Origin: Aquipluma nitroreducens
GTDB lineage: Bacteria; Bacteroidota; Bacteroidia; Bacteroidales; Prolixibacteraceae
Length of the DNA stretch: 64,000 bases
NCBI RefSeq assembly: GCF_009689585.1
Contig: NZ_AP018694.1
Span: 2,743,001 to 2,807,000, forward strand
Direction: 5' to 3'
Position 1 is the first letter of the stretch. The number at the start of each line of letters is the position of its first letter. Made by a program: the position numbers and the translations under genes. This document shows positions 1-8,921 of this stretch, piece by piece. The notes beneath the pieces are model-generated. The model had not been told where the DNA came from and did not search any database. It worked only from the letters and a program-made list of their open reading frames with translations.

Positions 1-1
1 A

Positions 2-355
2 CAGCAGCCACAACTGCTTTTGCTCGACGAACCTACTTCGCACCTCGATATCACACACCAGGTGCATATTCTGAATGTGTTGCAGCAGCTCAATCAGGAA
101 ATGGGGCTATCGGTTTTGATGGTCATTCACGACCTGAATTTAGCTTCGGAATATTGCGATTGGCTTATCCTTGTTAATCAAGGGAAAATTCATACTCAGG
201 GCACTCCGGAAGAAGTGCTGACTTTCCAAAACATCGAGGATGTTTATCAAACCGTGGTGGTCACCCAGAACAACCCGCTTTCTGGAAAACCCGCTATTTT
301 TCTGGCATCGCAAAAGGTACTGAAAGAAATTCAGGAGAAATTGGCGAAAAAGTGA
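2..355 (+). CDS. ABC transporter ATP-binding protein, C-terminal part (FecE/BtuD type)
   Basis: The reading frame is open from the window edge, so this is only the C-terminal end of an ABC ATPase. It begins just before Walker B and the D-loop (LLLLDEPTSHLD), followed about 25 residues later by the H-loop histidine in VIHDLNLAS. The spacing and the wording of these motifs match ATPases that energise uptake of ferric siderophores, haem or cobalamin across the inner membrane. The Walker A and signature motifs and the permease partner would lie upstream, outside the window, so the substrate cannot be decided. An internal TTG at position 20 is not the true start. Confidence 0.85.
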   Translation, partial: QQPQLLLLDEPTSHLDITHQVHILNVLQQLNQEMGLSVLMVIHDLNLASEYCDWLILVNQGKIHTQGTPEEVLTFQNIEDVYQTVVVTQNNPLSGKPAIFLASQKVLKEIQEKLAKK

Positions 356-413
356 TTTAGCGTCTTGTGTTTTAATGTCGTAAAGGCTAATTCTTTTGTC
401 AATTTTTCAATAG

Positions 414-471
414 TTCAAAAATTGTATGTAAAATTTGAAGTATAATTCAAAAATTGTATGTAAAATTTGAA
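414..471 (+). promoter_or_regulatory. Two 26-bp direct repeats, probable operator
   Basis: Positions 414-439 and 446-471 carry the same 26 bases, separated by 6 bp. Each copy starts with TTCAAA and ends with TTTGAA, so each is also a partial palindrome. The second copy overlaps the putative -33 TTTG (466-469) of the promoter for the ATPase gene at 528. This arrangement suggests a binding site for a dimeric regulator, possibly autoregulatory; that role is inference. Confidence 0.6.
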
Positions 472-499
472 TTACATCGAAACTTTATTTGTAGATTTG
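466..499 (+). promoter_or_regulatory. Bacteroidota-type promoter for the DUF4143 ATPase
   Basis: A -7 box TAGATTTG lies at 492-499 and a -33 TTTG at 466-469, 22 bp apart, matching the Bacteroidota consensus TTTG/TAnnTTTG. The start codon at 528 would follow a leader of about 20 bases. Confidence 0.55.
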
Positions 500-527
500 T
501 TTCTGAATTTAAGTAAAAACTTCCTGA

Positions 528-1661
528 ATGATACTGATAAAAAGAGATTTACAGGAAATTATCGAAGGAAACCTGTTTAAGCGGAAAGCGATTATCCTTT
601 TGGGAGCCCGGCAGGTTGGAAAAACTACGCTTTGTAAACAGGTAGCAGATAAACTGGGTTTACCCACCCTTTTCTTGAACTGCGATGAACCAGAACCCCG
701 AAGCCTGTTGACTGACACCAATTTATTGCGATTGAAGCAGTTAATCGGTTCTTCAAAACTAATTATAATTGACGAGGCCCAGCGGGTAAAAAACATAGGA
801 TTAACTTTAAAAATTATTATCGACAACATCGCTGAAGTGCAGGTAATTGTTACTGGGTCGTCATCGTTGGATATTGCCAATGAAATAAACGAGCCGCTCA
901 CGGGAAGAAAGTATGAATACAATGTTTTTCCTTTTTCTACCAGCGAACTAGTTCAAAACAGTAGTTTTCTTTCCGAACGTCAACTGCTTGAGCAACGTCT
1001 TATTTACGGGCAATACCCTGAGGTAGTGAATAATCCGGCCGAAGCCCGGGAAACGCTGATAAACAATCTGAATAGTTATTTGTACAAAGATTTGCTCGCC
1101 ATCAATGATGTGAGAAAGTCATCACAACTCGAAAAACTTGTCGAGGCGTTGGCCTTACAGATTGGAAGTGAGGTGTCGTACAACGAACTGGCCCAATTAC
1201 TTCATTCCAATCCGCATACGATTGAGCGGTATATCGATCTGTTGGAGCAAAGCTTTGTGTTGTTCAGGTTACAAGCCTATAGCGGGAATGTGAGAAATGA
1301 GATTAAGAAGGGCAGAAAGATTTATTTTTGCGACACAGGCATACGGAATGCAATTATTGGAAACTTTAACAGTTTGAATCTGAGGCAAGACGTTGGTGCT
1401 TTGTGGGAGAATTTTTTCATAGCCGAACGAATAAAGTACCACCATTATCGGCGAAATTTTGTTAAGAGTTATTTCTGGAGAAGTTTTCAGCAGCAAGAAA
1501 TTGATTTTATTGAGGTAGAGAACGCTGAAATTACCACTTTTGAAATGAAATGGAACAAAAATAAAAGGGGAAGTTTGCCGGCAACTTTTGCCAACGCCTA
1601 TACTGTAAAGAACAGTCATACAGTAACTCCTGAAAATTATACCGATTTTTTATTGGCGTAA
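528..1661 (+). CDS. AAA+ family ATPase with DUF4143 C-terminal domain
   Basis: This 377-residue protein has a Walker A motif (GARQVGKTT, about residues 26-34) and a Walker B motif (LIIIDEAQ, around residue 80), the AAA_14 pattern. The C-terminal third has the DUF4143 layout, ending in an EIDFIE...FEMKW block that resembles the acidic/lysine core of PD-(D/E)XK-like folds. Members of this family are common and highly mobile in Bacteroidota and archaea, and their cellular role is not established. The gene stands alone behind paired direct repeats at 414-471. The ATG at 528 fits the promoter position. Family assignment is firm; function is unknown. Confidence 0.88.
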   Translation: MILIKRDLQEIIEGNLFKRKAIILLGARQVGKTTLCKQVADKLGLPTLFLNCDEPEPRSLLTDTNLLRLKQLIGSSKLIIIDEAQRVKNIGLTLKIIIDNIAEVQVIVTGSSSLDIANEINEPLTGRKYEYNVFPFSTSELVQNSSFLSERQLLEQRLIYGQYPEVVNNPAEARETLINNLNSYLYKDLLAINDVRKSSQLEKLVEALALQIGSEVSYNELAQLLHSNPHTIERYIDLLEQSFVLFRLQAYSGNVRNEIKKGRKIYFCDTGIRNAIIGNFNSLNLRQDVGALWENFFIAERIKYHHYRRNFVKSYFWRSFQQQEIDFIEVENAEITTFEMKWNKNKRGSLPATFANAYTVKNSHTVTPENYTDFLLA

Positions 1662-1717
1662 TTTCATTTGTATTTGCCCCAAAAGCCGTAAATTCACCAA
1701 ACTTTAAAACTCACCCA

Positions 1718-2158
1718 ATGAATCCTTTGATTGATAATTTTGTGAGCTCAAAACGTATCGCAGTGATTGGTATGTCCCGTTCAGGTAAGAAATTTGGCAA
1801 CATGGCTGCAAAAGAGTTGAAAACAAAAGGCTATGAAATTTTTCCAATTCACCCCGAAGCCCAGGAGATTGAAGGAATGAACTGTTTCCCTAACCTTAAA
1901 AGTTTAAGTGGGAAGGTGGATGGTGTATGGATTTCGATACCGCCCAGGAATGTTTCATCGGTTTTGGAAGAAGCCGCTCTTATTGGCCTGAAAAACATAT
2001 GGCTGCAACAAGGCGCCTGGTCAAACGAAGTTCAGCAAACGATTGATCAATTGAATCTGTCGGTTGTTTCTAAGAAGTGTATCCTGATGTATGCCCCGCC
2101 AGTGAAGTCGGTTCATAAATTTCACCGGACGATAGTTGGTATTTTTGGAAAGTTGTAA
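1718..2158 (+). CDS. CoA-binding domain protein (YccU-like)
   Basis: The protein has 146 residues and forms a single Rossmann-type CoA-binding domain. It opens with RIAVIGMSRSGKKFGN, the nucleotide-binding glycine loop, followed by FPIHPEAQEIEG and WLQQGAW, which are typical of the small stand-alone CoA_binding_2 family related to the N-terminal domain of succinyl-CoA synthetase alpha. The exact role of these small proteins is not known. The gene lies 34 bp upstream of an aldo/keto reductase on the same strand and may be cotranscribed with it. No signal peptide or membrane segment is present. Confidence 0.85.
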   Translation: MNPLIDNFVSSKRIAVIGMSRSGKKFGNMAAKELKTKGYEIFPIHPEAQEIEGMNCFPNLKSLSGKVDGVWISIPPRNVSSVLEEAALIGLKNIWLQQGAWSNEVQQTIDQLNLSVVSKKCILMYAPPVKSVHKFHRTIVGIFGKL

Positions 2159-2192
2159 TTCATCTCTAGCTTCAGGATTAGTGTATGATACT

Positions 2193-3011
2193 ATGATTCC
2201 TATAACAAAATTATACAATGGAGTAGAAATGCCCTGGCTTGGTCTTGGTGTTCACCGGGCTGGCTCTGGTTCTGAGGCTGAGACTGCTATCCAATGTGCG
2301 CTTCGGGCTGGTTACCGAAGCATTGATACCGCTACATATTACCAAAACGAACGCGCTGTAGGCAAAGCAGTCTTCGAAAGTGGCGTTCGGCGCGAAGATA
2401 TTTTCCTGACAACTAAAGTCTGGAACACCGATCAGGGATATCATTCGACAATAAACGCTTTTGAGGCTAGTCTCGAAAAGCTACAAACAAGTTATTTGGA
2501 TTTATATCTGATTCATTGGCCGCAAAGCGAACTCACTTTCGAAACCTGGAAGGCAATGGAAGAGCTATACGAAAAAGGCCAGATCCGTGCTATCGGTGTA
2601 TGTAATTTTCTCATTCCACATCTAAAGCGGCTCATGGAAAATTCGCGAATAAAGCCAATGGTTAACCAATTTGAATTTCATCCGGAGCTGGTTCAACCCG
2701 AATTACTTCAATTTTGCAAAGACAACCAGATTCAGCCCGAAGCCTGGCGACCAATTATGAAAGGTAGGGTGAATGAAATTGAATTCCTTCAGGAATTATC
2801 AGATAAATATCAGAAATCGCCAGTTCAAATTGTTTTGAGGTGGGATATTCAGAAAGAAGTGGTGACGATTCCAAAATCAGTTACTCCGGAGCGAATTATA
2901 AGCAACGCTGATATTTTTGATTTTGAACTTTCGGCTGATGATATGGCCCGAATCGATAAATTGGATAAAAATGCAAGGCTGGGCGAAGATCCAAACATCC
3001 ATCATTTTTGA
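2193..3011 (+). CDS. Aldo/keto reductase
   Basis: This 272-residue NAD(P)H-dependent oxidoreductase has the aldo/keto reductase catalytic tetrad: Asp and Tyr in SIDTATYYQNE, Lys in TTKVW and His in YLIHWP. The (beta/alpha)8 barrel landmarks IRAIGVCNF, VNQFEFHP and the C-terminal IPKSVTPERI cofactor-binding region are also present. It probably reduces small aldehydes or ketones in the cytoplasm; the substrate cannot be read from sequence. An earlier in-frame start at 2136 would overlap the preceding gene by 23 bases and add a non-conserved extension, so the ATG at 2193, giving MIPITKLYNG, is preferred. The usual AYSPL stretch reads EAWRPIMKG here. Confidence 0.88.
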   Translation: MIPITKLYNGVEMPWLGLGVHRAGSGSEAETAIQCALRAGYRSIDTATYYQNERAVGKAVFESGVRREDIFLTTKVWNTDQGYHSTINAFEASLEKLQTSYLDLYLIHWPQSELTFETWKAMEELYEKGQIRAIGVCNFLIPHLKRLMENSRIKPMVNQFEFHPELVQPELLQFCKDNQIQPEAWRPIMKGRVNEIEFLQELSDKYQKSPVQIVLRWDIQKEVVTIPKSVTPERIISNADIFDFELSADDMARIDKLDKNARLGEDPNIHHF

Positions 3012-3274
3012 TCAGGACTGGATATTTCGTAAAGTTTTCAGTCAAACATTCTATTTATCAATAGATATTACAAAACGATTAATTTTTTAATTAAATTGCA
3101 ATCTCAGTTTCTTTATTGAACTATAACTGAATGCTACGGAATTTATTTCAATACTTTTACGCGATTTTTAAAATTGGACTGAACGAATGTTGTTTGACAA
3201 ATGAAAAATAGAACAAACCATTTGTTTTACACAGATTCTATTGATTTGTAAAATCATAAACAAATAACAATTAC

Positions 3275-5533
3275 ATGAGTATTTACATTTTCTTTTTAGT
3301 AGTACTTTTTATTCTGGCCATATCCGACTTAACTGTTGGGGTTGCCAATGATGCTGTGAATTTTCTGAATTCAGCCATTGGCTCAAAAGTGGCTACACGC
3401 CGGGTTATTATGATTGTAGCCAGTGTTGGAATTATGGTTGGGGCACTTTTTGCCAACGGAATGATGGAAGTTGCGCGTAAAGGATTATTCTATCCGCAGT
3501 ATTACCTGTTTACCGAAATCATTATTATTTATATGGCCGTCATGTTTACTGATGTGCTGTTACTCGATTTCTTTAACACCTTTGGATTACCCACATCAAC
3601 AACCGTTTCGCTTGTTTTTGGCTTACTTGGAGCTGCCATTGGGATGGCATTTATAAAAGTTGGTGAGGGTGATACGATTATGGTCGATGGGGTTCAGAAG
3701 ATTGCACAAATAAGCGACTATATCAATTCAACAAAGGCACTTACAATTATATCGAGTATACTTTTGTCAGTAGTTTTTTCATTTGTTTTTGGAGTTGTTA
3801 TCCAATGGCTTAGCCGATTATTATTTAGTTTCAATATTGAAAAAACTATTAAATATTATGGTGCATTATGGGGCGGGTTGGCTATCTCGGCTATCACATA
3901 TTTTATCCTGATTAAGGGTGTGAAAGATGCCTCTTTTATGACCGCCGAAATGTATGCTATGATCAAGGAGAATACGCTTGCAATTATAGGATTGAGTTTT
4001 GTTTTTTGGGCATTTTTTCTTCAATTGCTGTCCTGGATTCTTAAAGTTAATCCGTTGAAAGTTGTGGTATTGGTTGGCACCTTTGCATTGGCAATGGCTT
4101 TCGCTGGAAACGATTTGGTGAATTTTGTGGGCGTTCCACTTGCAGGGCTTGAATCTTTTAAGATATTTTCAGGAAATGGCGGAAACGATCTTCTGATGGG
4201 GAAATTACTTGGCGATATAAAAACACCTTCTTATTTTTTGATTATCGCGGGTATCATCATGTTAATCGTTCTTTGGTTTTCGAAAAAAGCGCAAACAGTT
4301 ATTGAAACTTCCCTGAGCCTGAGTCGCCAGGATGAAGGTACTGAACGATTTGGTTCATCTGCCTTTTCAAGGGTTTTGGTTCGTCGGGTAGTTAATACTG
4401 GGACATTTTTCAGTCAGGTAATTCCTCAACCTATCATTAATAAGATTAGTAGCCGTTTCGATACTACTAAGATGGATGAACGATCAAAAAAGGATCCAAA
4501 TCCTCCGATGTTCGATATGGTGAGAGCTTCGGTAAACATGATGGTTGCATCGATCCTGATTGCTATCGGAACATCCTATAAATTGCCGCTTTCAACCACT
4601 TATGTGACATTTATGGTTGCCATGAGTACTTCATTGGTTGATGGAGCGTGGGGTCGCGATAGTGCTGTTTATCGCATTACCGGCGTATTTACTGTTGTTG
4701 GAGGCTGGTTTATTACTGGTTTGGCTGCTTTTTCAGTTGCTTTCTTTCTCTCGTTATTTATGGGCTGGGCCCAGGTCTTTGGTGTTGTATCCATTTTGTT
4801 TTTTGCTATTCTGGCATTTTACAGAACCCATTTATTGCACAAGAAACGTGAAGAAGAATTTCAGACTAAATCCGAGGATATAGAAGATATTCCTACTGTG
4901 AACCAGATGTTTGAAACCAACAACAAAGGGATTGAAAAAAACCTGAATCTGCTAAGTGACATTTTTAGTAAAACGATTAAAGGACTTGTTGATGAAGACC
5001 GAAAGGAATTGAAGAAACAACTTAAGATTTCGGTTGAAATGGAACAGAAACTGGTCAATAAAAAAAGTAAGATTCATCAGACAATCAATTCAATGCCCTC
5101 TGATTCGATTGAGGCAAGCTATTTTTATATTTTAACGCTTGATTACCTGAAAGAATTAGCACATGCGATCAATTATATGGCCGAGCCTGTTTTTAATCAT
5201 GTCGACAACAATCACAAACCAATTCTACCCACTCAAGGCGCTGAACTTACACAAATTGCCGTAGAATTATCTGGTTTTACCCAAAAGATGATTGAAAAGC
5301 TAAGCATAAATAGCGAAGAAAAACTGGAAGAAATCATTACAGAGCAGCTTAGAATTATTGGGGTAATAAGAGAAGTTCGCAGGAACCTTATTAAATCGAT
5401 TAAGAAAAACGATGTAAGTACGAAAAACAGCATGCTTATTTTGAATATATTGAGTGGTGCCCGAAACATTCTGAATTACTCAATTAACATGATGAAAATC
5501 CAGAGTGACTTTGCGGGTATTATGAAGAATTAA
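3275..5533 (+). CDS. PiT-family inorganic phosphate transporter with PhoU-like C-terminal domain
   Basis: This 752-residue inner membrane protein has the two PiT half signatures, GVANDAVNFLNSAIGSKVA near residue 23 and AFAGNDLVNFVGVPLAG near residue 275, with about 12 hydrophobic segments over roughly the first 530 residues. The remaining 220 residues are hydrophilic and helical, with the spacing of a PhoU/DUF47-like cytoplasmic domain (NQMFETNNKGIEKNLNLLS onward). PiT proteins import phosphate, usually as a metal-phosphate complex, using an ion gradient. The fused regulatory-looking domain is common in Bacteroidota homologues. The high-affinity Pst system is encoded at the other end of this window. 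The gene stands alone, with 260 bp of AT-rich DNA upstream. Confidence 0.9.
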   Translation: MSIYIFFLVVLFILAISDLTVGVANDAVNFLNSAIGSKVATRRVIMIVASVGIMVGALFANGMMEVARKGLFYPQYYLFTEIIIIYMAVMFTDVLLLDFFNTFGLPTSTTVSLVFGLLGAAIGMAFIKVGEGDTIMVDGVQKIAQISDYINSTKALTIISSILLSVVFSFVFGVVIQWLSRLLFSFNIEKTIKYYGALWGGLAISAITYFILIKGVKDASFMTAEMYAMIKENTLAIIGLSFVFWAFFLQLLSWILKVNPLKVVVLVGTFALAMAFAGNDLVNFVGVPLAGLESFKIFSGNGGNDLLMGKLLGDIKTPSYFLIIAGIIMLIVLWFSKKAQTVIETSLSLSRQDEGTERFGSSAFSRVLVRRVVNTGTFFSQVIPQPIINKISSRFDTTKMDERSKKDPNPPMFDMVRASVNMMVASILIAIGTSYKLPLSTTYVTFMVAMSTSLVDGAWGRDSAVYRITGVFTVVGGWFITGLAAFSVAFFLSLFMGWAQVFGVVSILFFAILAFYRTHLLHKKREEEFQTKSEDIEDIPTVNQMFETNNKGIEKNLNLLSDIFSKTIKGLVDEDRKELKKQLKISVEMEQKLVNKKSKIHQTINSMPSDSIEASYFYILTLDYLKELAHAINYMAEPVFNHVDNNHKPILPTQGAELTQIAVELSGFTQKMIEKLSINSEEKLEEIITEQLRIIGVIREVRRNLIKSIKKNDVSTKNSMLILNILSGARNILNYSINMMKIQSDFAGIMKN

Positions 5534-5543
5534 CTGGAAGGCT

Positions 5544-5592
5544 CGTCCTGAAATAGGTAGCATCTGTTGTGTAAAAATACAATTTCAGGACG
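5544..5592. repeat. Inverted repeat downstream of the PiT gene
   Basis: CGTCCTGAAAT (5544-5554) is exactly complementary to ATTTCAGGACG (5582-5592), with a 27-base loop. No T-run follows, so this is either a weak terminator or a degenerate mobile-element remnant. Confidence 0.4.
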
Positions 5593-5686
5593 TGTCATAT
5601 CCTTTGTAATGCTGACTTCTCCCAAAGTATGAATCAGCAATCTAGCCTGAATATTTTGGTAACTTGAAAATGTCAAATTTAAGGAT

Positions 5687-6388
5687 ATGCACACAAAGGC
5701 GTATTTAATCCTTTTATTTTTACTTTCTCTGATTATTGGAAATGGTTATGCCCAAAACCAAAATCCATACGGACTTAAAATTATCTCTACGGAAGATGAA
5801 TATCGGAAGTGTATCAGTCAGGATGATGATCAGGAACTTATTGATATTCAGAAGTTCATTCCTGAAATTGTTTTAGATATCCGATATGCCACGGCTCACA
5901 ATTTTACGGGTCAAGCCGTTTATCCTTCCGCCAGGGCATTTGCCCGGAAACCGGTTGTGATGCAGCTAAAAGCCATTCAGGAGGAACTGAAAAGCAAAAA
6001 ACTTGGGTTGAAGATATACGATGCTTATCGCCCATATGCCATCTCCGTTAAATTTTATGATGTGTATCTCGACTCCACTTTTGTGGCCAGCCCGCGCAAA
6101 GGCTCAAGGCATAACCGGGGTGCTGCCATCGACCTGACGCTGATTGATCTCCAAACCAGAAATGAACTGGAAATGACCAGTCAGTTTGATGATTTCTCAG
6201 ATAAAGCTATTCCTGATTATAAAGGAGGGACGGCTATTCAAAATGCCAATCGGAAAATTCTCATTGAAACGATGGCTAAACATGGATTTATTGTTTATTC
6301 GTCGGAATGGTGGCATTACGATTTCAACGACTGGCAAAAGTTTGGATTAATGGATCTTTCTTTTGAGCAACTCGATGCTATTCATTAA
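5687..6388 (+). CDS. D-alanyl-D-alanine dipeptidase, M15 family (VanX/DdpX-like)
   Basis: The protein has 233 residues with an N-terminal signal peptide (KAYLILLFLLSLIIGNGYAQ), so it acts in the periplasm or outer membrane region. The zinc-peptidase motif SRHNRGAAID supplies His and Asp ligands, EWWHYDF supplies the catalytic Glu and the third ligand His, and YDAYRPY carries the transition-state Arg found in VanX. This family cleaves D-Ala-D-Ala, here most likely to recycle peptidoglycan fragments, because no van resistance genes are nearby. The 233-residue length fits DdpX-like enzymes with a leader. The neighbours give no pathway context. Confidence 0.88.
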   Translation: MHTKAYLILLFLLSLIIGNGYAQNQNPYGLKIISTEDEYRKCISQDDDQELIDIQKFIPEIVLDIRYATAHNFTGQAVYPSARAFARKPVVMQLKAIQEELKSKKLGLKIYDAYRPYAISVKFYDVYLDSTFVASPRKGSRHNRGAAIDLTLIDLQTRNELEMTSQFDDFSDKAIPDYKGGTAIQNANRKILIETMAKHGFIVYSSEWWHYDFNDWQKFGLMDLSFEQLDAIH

Positions 6389-6411
6389 CTTATAACATCA
6401 AAGTCTACAAG

Positions 6412-6609
6412 CTATTCGTTACCGCTCAGGGTAAACCTGCTAATCACATCGTCAACCGAAGAGCGTGCGGAAAGAAACAGGATTGGAGATTTCCGGTCGC
6501 TTTCCCTGGTTTGTTGAACCATCTCAAAGCCGTCCATTTGTGGCATATTGGAGTTTATGCAATAGTTAACCTTAACAGGTTCAGTCGGCATTGATGCCTT
6601 TACATCCAA
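6412..6609 (-). pseudogene. Remnant of a response-regulator receiver domain
   Basis: The minus strand encodes the central part of a receiver domain: SNMPQMDGFEMVQQTRE (the region after the phosphoacceptor Asp) and ILFLSARSSVDDVISRFTLSGNE (the Thr/Ser and following helix). No start codon or N-terminal beta-1/acidic pair is recognisable upstream. The frame ends in TAG exactly where the family usually has Tyr (GxNDY/GxNEY); reading past it gives LVDFDV instead of the expected L-K-P-F. I therefore read this as a decayed fragment, not a gene. No intact two-component gene adjoins it. Confidence 0.6.
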
Positions 6610-6635
6610 TCGATCGCTTATTTTTGGACTCTTAA

Positions 6636-7838
6636 ATGATTTTTATGAGCGATAGGATACCGTCATTGGAACTTGCAAAACGAATGGATTCATTTTGCCA
6701 AATCATGGATCAGCAGTGTCCCGATTGGGAAATAGCCGTTGTTTTCAGTAAAATTAACCTGTTGTATTTCACGGGCTCAATGCCTGAAGGAATGTTGGTG
6801 ATTGAGCGTGGAAACGGAGCTACTTTGTGGGCGCGCCGTGGTTATGAACGTACCCTGAACGAATCGGAGTTCCCCGTAGTTAAACCCATGAGCAGCTATC
6901 GCGATGCGGCGCAGGTTTATGCTCAACTTCCTGCAGAAATTTACCTCGAAACTGAATTTGTACCATTGGCTATGTTTCAACGTTTCCAGAAACATTTTTC
7001 GTTTTCATCGTATAAATCGCTCGATTTCCAGATTGCACAAACGCGTTCGGTAAAAAGTCGGTGGGAGCTGAGTTTTATGGAAAGGGCTGGTGCCATTCAT
7101 CAGCGTGTTTCCGAAGAACTTGTGCCCGGATTGTTGCGCGAAGGAATGACTGAAGCCGACCTTGCAGGCGAATTGTATCAGGTAATGGTGAGAGAGGGGC
7201 ATCAGGGTGTAGCGCGTTTCGCGATGTTCGACACCGAAATGATTGTTGCCCAGCTCGGTTTTGGCGAGAGTTCGTTGCATCCAACCAATTTTGATGGCCC
7301 TGGTGGAAACCGGGGGCTGAACGCAGCGGTTCCAACTTTGGGTAGCCGTGAGCGAAAATTGCGCAAAGGCGACCTTGTTTTTGTTGATATGGGACTTGGT
7401 GTAAATGGATACCATTCCGACAAAACAATGACCTATATGTTTGGGCAAGCGTTGCCTGATGAGGTGATTGCCATCCATCGGCAATGTGTCGATATTCAGC
7501 ATCGGGTGGCCGAATTGCTTGTCCCGGGCAATGTTCCTGAAACAATATATGAAACGATCACGGCTGGATTATCCCCGGAATTTCAACAGAATTTCATGGG
7601 TTTCGGCAATCGTCAGGTTAAGTTTTTGGGTCACGGCATTGGATTGACTGTTGATGAATACCCGGTGTTGGCCAAAGGGTTTATAGAACCATTGCAAGAA
7701 AACATGGTTTTTGCTGTCGAACCTAAAAAGGGAATCGAAGGCATCGGGATGGTTGGTATCGAAAACACCTTCATTGTCACTCCCCAAGGTGGCCGTTGCA
7801 TCACCGGAAGCAATCCCGGGTTGATATTCGTTGAATAG
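6636..7838 (+). CDS. M24 family metallopeptidase (Xaa-Pro aminopeptidase/dipeptidase type)
   Basis: This 400-residue cytoplasmic protein has an N-terminal creatinase/prolidase domain (about residues 1-135) and a C-terminal pita-bread catalytic domain. The five metal ligands are visible: Asp in FVDMGLGVNGYHSD (two Asp), His in GHGIGLTVDEYP, Glu in FAVEPKKG and Glu in VGIENTF. It should hydrolyse peptides with proline at the second position. The ATG at 6636 is used; a second ATG at 6645 is equally possible and would remove three residues. The start lies immediately beside the receiver-domain remnant, and no operon partner is evident. Confidence 0.87.
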   Translation: MIFMSDRIPSLELAKRMDSFCQIMDQQCPDWEIAVVFSKINLLYFTGSMPEGMLVIERGNGATLWARRGYERTLNESEFPVVKPMSSYRDAAQVYAQLPAEIYLETEFVPLAMFQRFQKHFSFSSYKSLDFQIAQTRSVKSRWELSFMERAGAIHQRVSEELVPGLLREGMTEADLAGELYQVMVREGHQGVARFAMFDTEMIVAQLGFGESSLHPTNFDGPGGNRGLNAAVPTLGSRERKLRKGDLVFVDMGLGVNGYHSDKTMTYMFGQALPDEVIAIHRQCVDIQHRVAELLVPGNVPETIYETITAGLSPEFQQNFMGFGNRQVKFLGHGIGLTVDEYPVLAKGFIEPLQENMVFAVEPKKGIEGIGMVGIENTFIVTPQGGRCITGSNPGLIFVE

Positions 7839-8011
7839 TAAAGTTGCTAAAATCAGGATTAGTAAAGCTCGCAGATCTTTTATCCGGAAAGTTCATATTC
7901 AGAAATACATCGGGAATACTACCTCCTGTTGATTTTCTGTCAGACCATCATTAAAGCAGAATGCAGTTTATAATGTGTCGTGTTATATTCCACAAAATCC
8001 GAAGAAAAGAA

Positions 8012-8055
8012 CGAATAATAAACCCGGAATCGAGAGAATCCGGGTTTATTATTCG
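8012..8055. terminator. Bidirectional hairpin terminator
   Basis: Arms 8012-8027 and 8040-8055 form a perfect 16-bp stem (core AATAAACCCGG) with a 12-base loop. It sits between the convergent M24 peptidase gene and the 3' end of the interrupted propeller gene. The rest of 7839-8062 holds nothing recognisable. Confidence 0.75.
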
Positions 8056-8062
8056 AGAGTCT

Positions 8063-8921
8063 TTATTCAATCCTATAATTTATCAACGTATTGTCCTGTT
8101 CTCCAATGATCAGGTTGAACCAAGTATTTGAATCGTTAAATTTCCCCAGAATAAAGTTGGTATCACCTTCCAACGGAAATCCATGCATTACCGATCCGTT
8201 TTTGTCGAGCAAGTAAACCTTGTTCTCGCCTTTAATTACAACACCAATTTTCGTGATTCCGGCTCCCATCGTAAAAACATAAGGGGTTTCGCTGATTTCA
8301 TCAGAGAATGTATGTTCACTCATTTTCTTCCCGTCATCAGAAAATATCGTCAGTTTTTTATCGTCAGCAAAGATGTATTCAGGAGAACCATTGCCATCCA
8401 GATCTTCAGCGACAAAACGGTGAGCCGAACCAAACTTACCAACTTCTTTAATCTGAGCCTGACCAGCAAAATCCATGATATGAATGCGACCAACCTGATC
8501 GGTTGCAATCAAACGCGGGTTCCCATCGTTAATGAAATACAACGGGTTGGCCGAACGAACGAAAGGAGCTGGCTGACCATCTCTTGCTTTGCCCTGCCGG
8601 TCGAGAAAATAAACGTTTTGCTTGTCCGAAACAATGAGATAATCTTTCCCGTCAATATCGAAGTGTTGCACAGGATTGGTTACCAAACTTTCAGACCCTC
8701 CAAAATTCCATTTGGGGATTAACCTTCCATCCCGATCAAACAGGTAAATTTGCTTGTCTTCGCCGGCAACGATAAACCGATATTCTTTATTCTGACCATA
8801 TTCAGCAATACAAACTCCGTTTGAGGCCATCGATTTCAATGTAATTGGATATTTACCCACATTATTGCCCATTCGGTCAATGCAATAAAGTTGAGTCTTG
8901 GTATTAAAGACGTATTGAAAC
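8063..8921 (-). pseudogene. C-terminal part of an IS-interrupted propeller protein
   Basis: This minus-strand segment holds the last 290 or so codons of a gene whose first part is at 10231-12158. It encodes repeated beta-propeller blades with the PQQ/WD-like pattern (YLFDRDGR, VYFLDRQGK, IHIMDFAGQ, VYLLDKNGS). An ATG at 8872 could give a 269-residue protein, but it is internal to the ancestral frame and has no convincing promoter of its own. Removing the insertion and one 9-bp target copy joins this segment in frame to the upstream part, giving FQY-VFNTKTQLYCIDRMGNN across the junction. Confidence 0.85.
8913..8921. repeat. Target-site duplication, left copy
   Basis: TATTGAAAC directly precedes the left inverted repeat of the IS element. 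The same nine bases follow the right end at 10231-10239. Confidence 0.9.

Noticed and set aside
2136-2192. Upstream start for the aldo/keto reductase
   Set aside because: It overlaps the CoA-binding gene and adds residues not found in the family.
5544-5592. Possible small mobile element at the inverted repeat after the PiT gene
   Set aside because: Only 11-bp arms and no second copy or target duplication seen; kept as a plain inverted repeat.
7005-7545. Two long antisense frames inside the M24 peptidase gene
   Set aside because: The plus-strand frame holds all catalytic motifs; the antisense translations are low-information shadows of it.
8183-8722. 179-codon plus-strand frame opposite the propeller segment
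   Set aside because: No domain, no promoter, and the opposite strand shows clear propeller repeats that continue the interrupted gene.
8063-8872. An independent 269-residue propeller gene
   Set aside because: Its ATG is internal to the ancestral frame, which continues upstream to the IS target duplication and joins in frame with 10231-12158.
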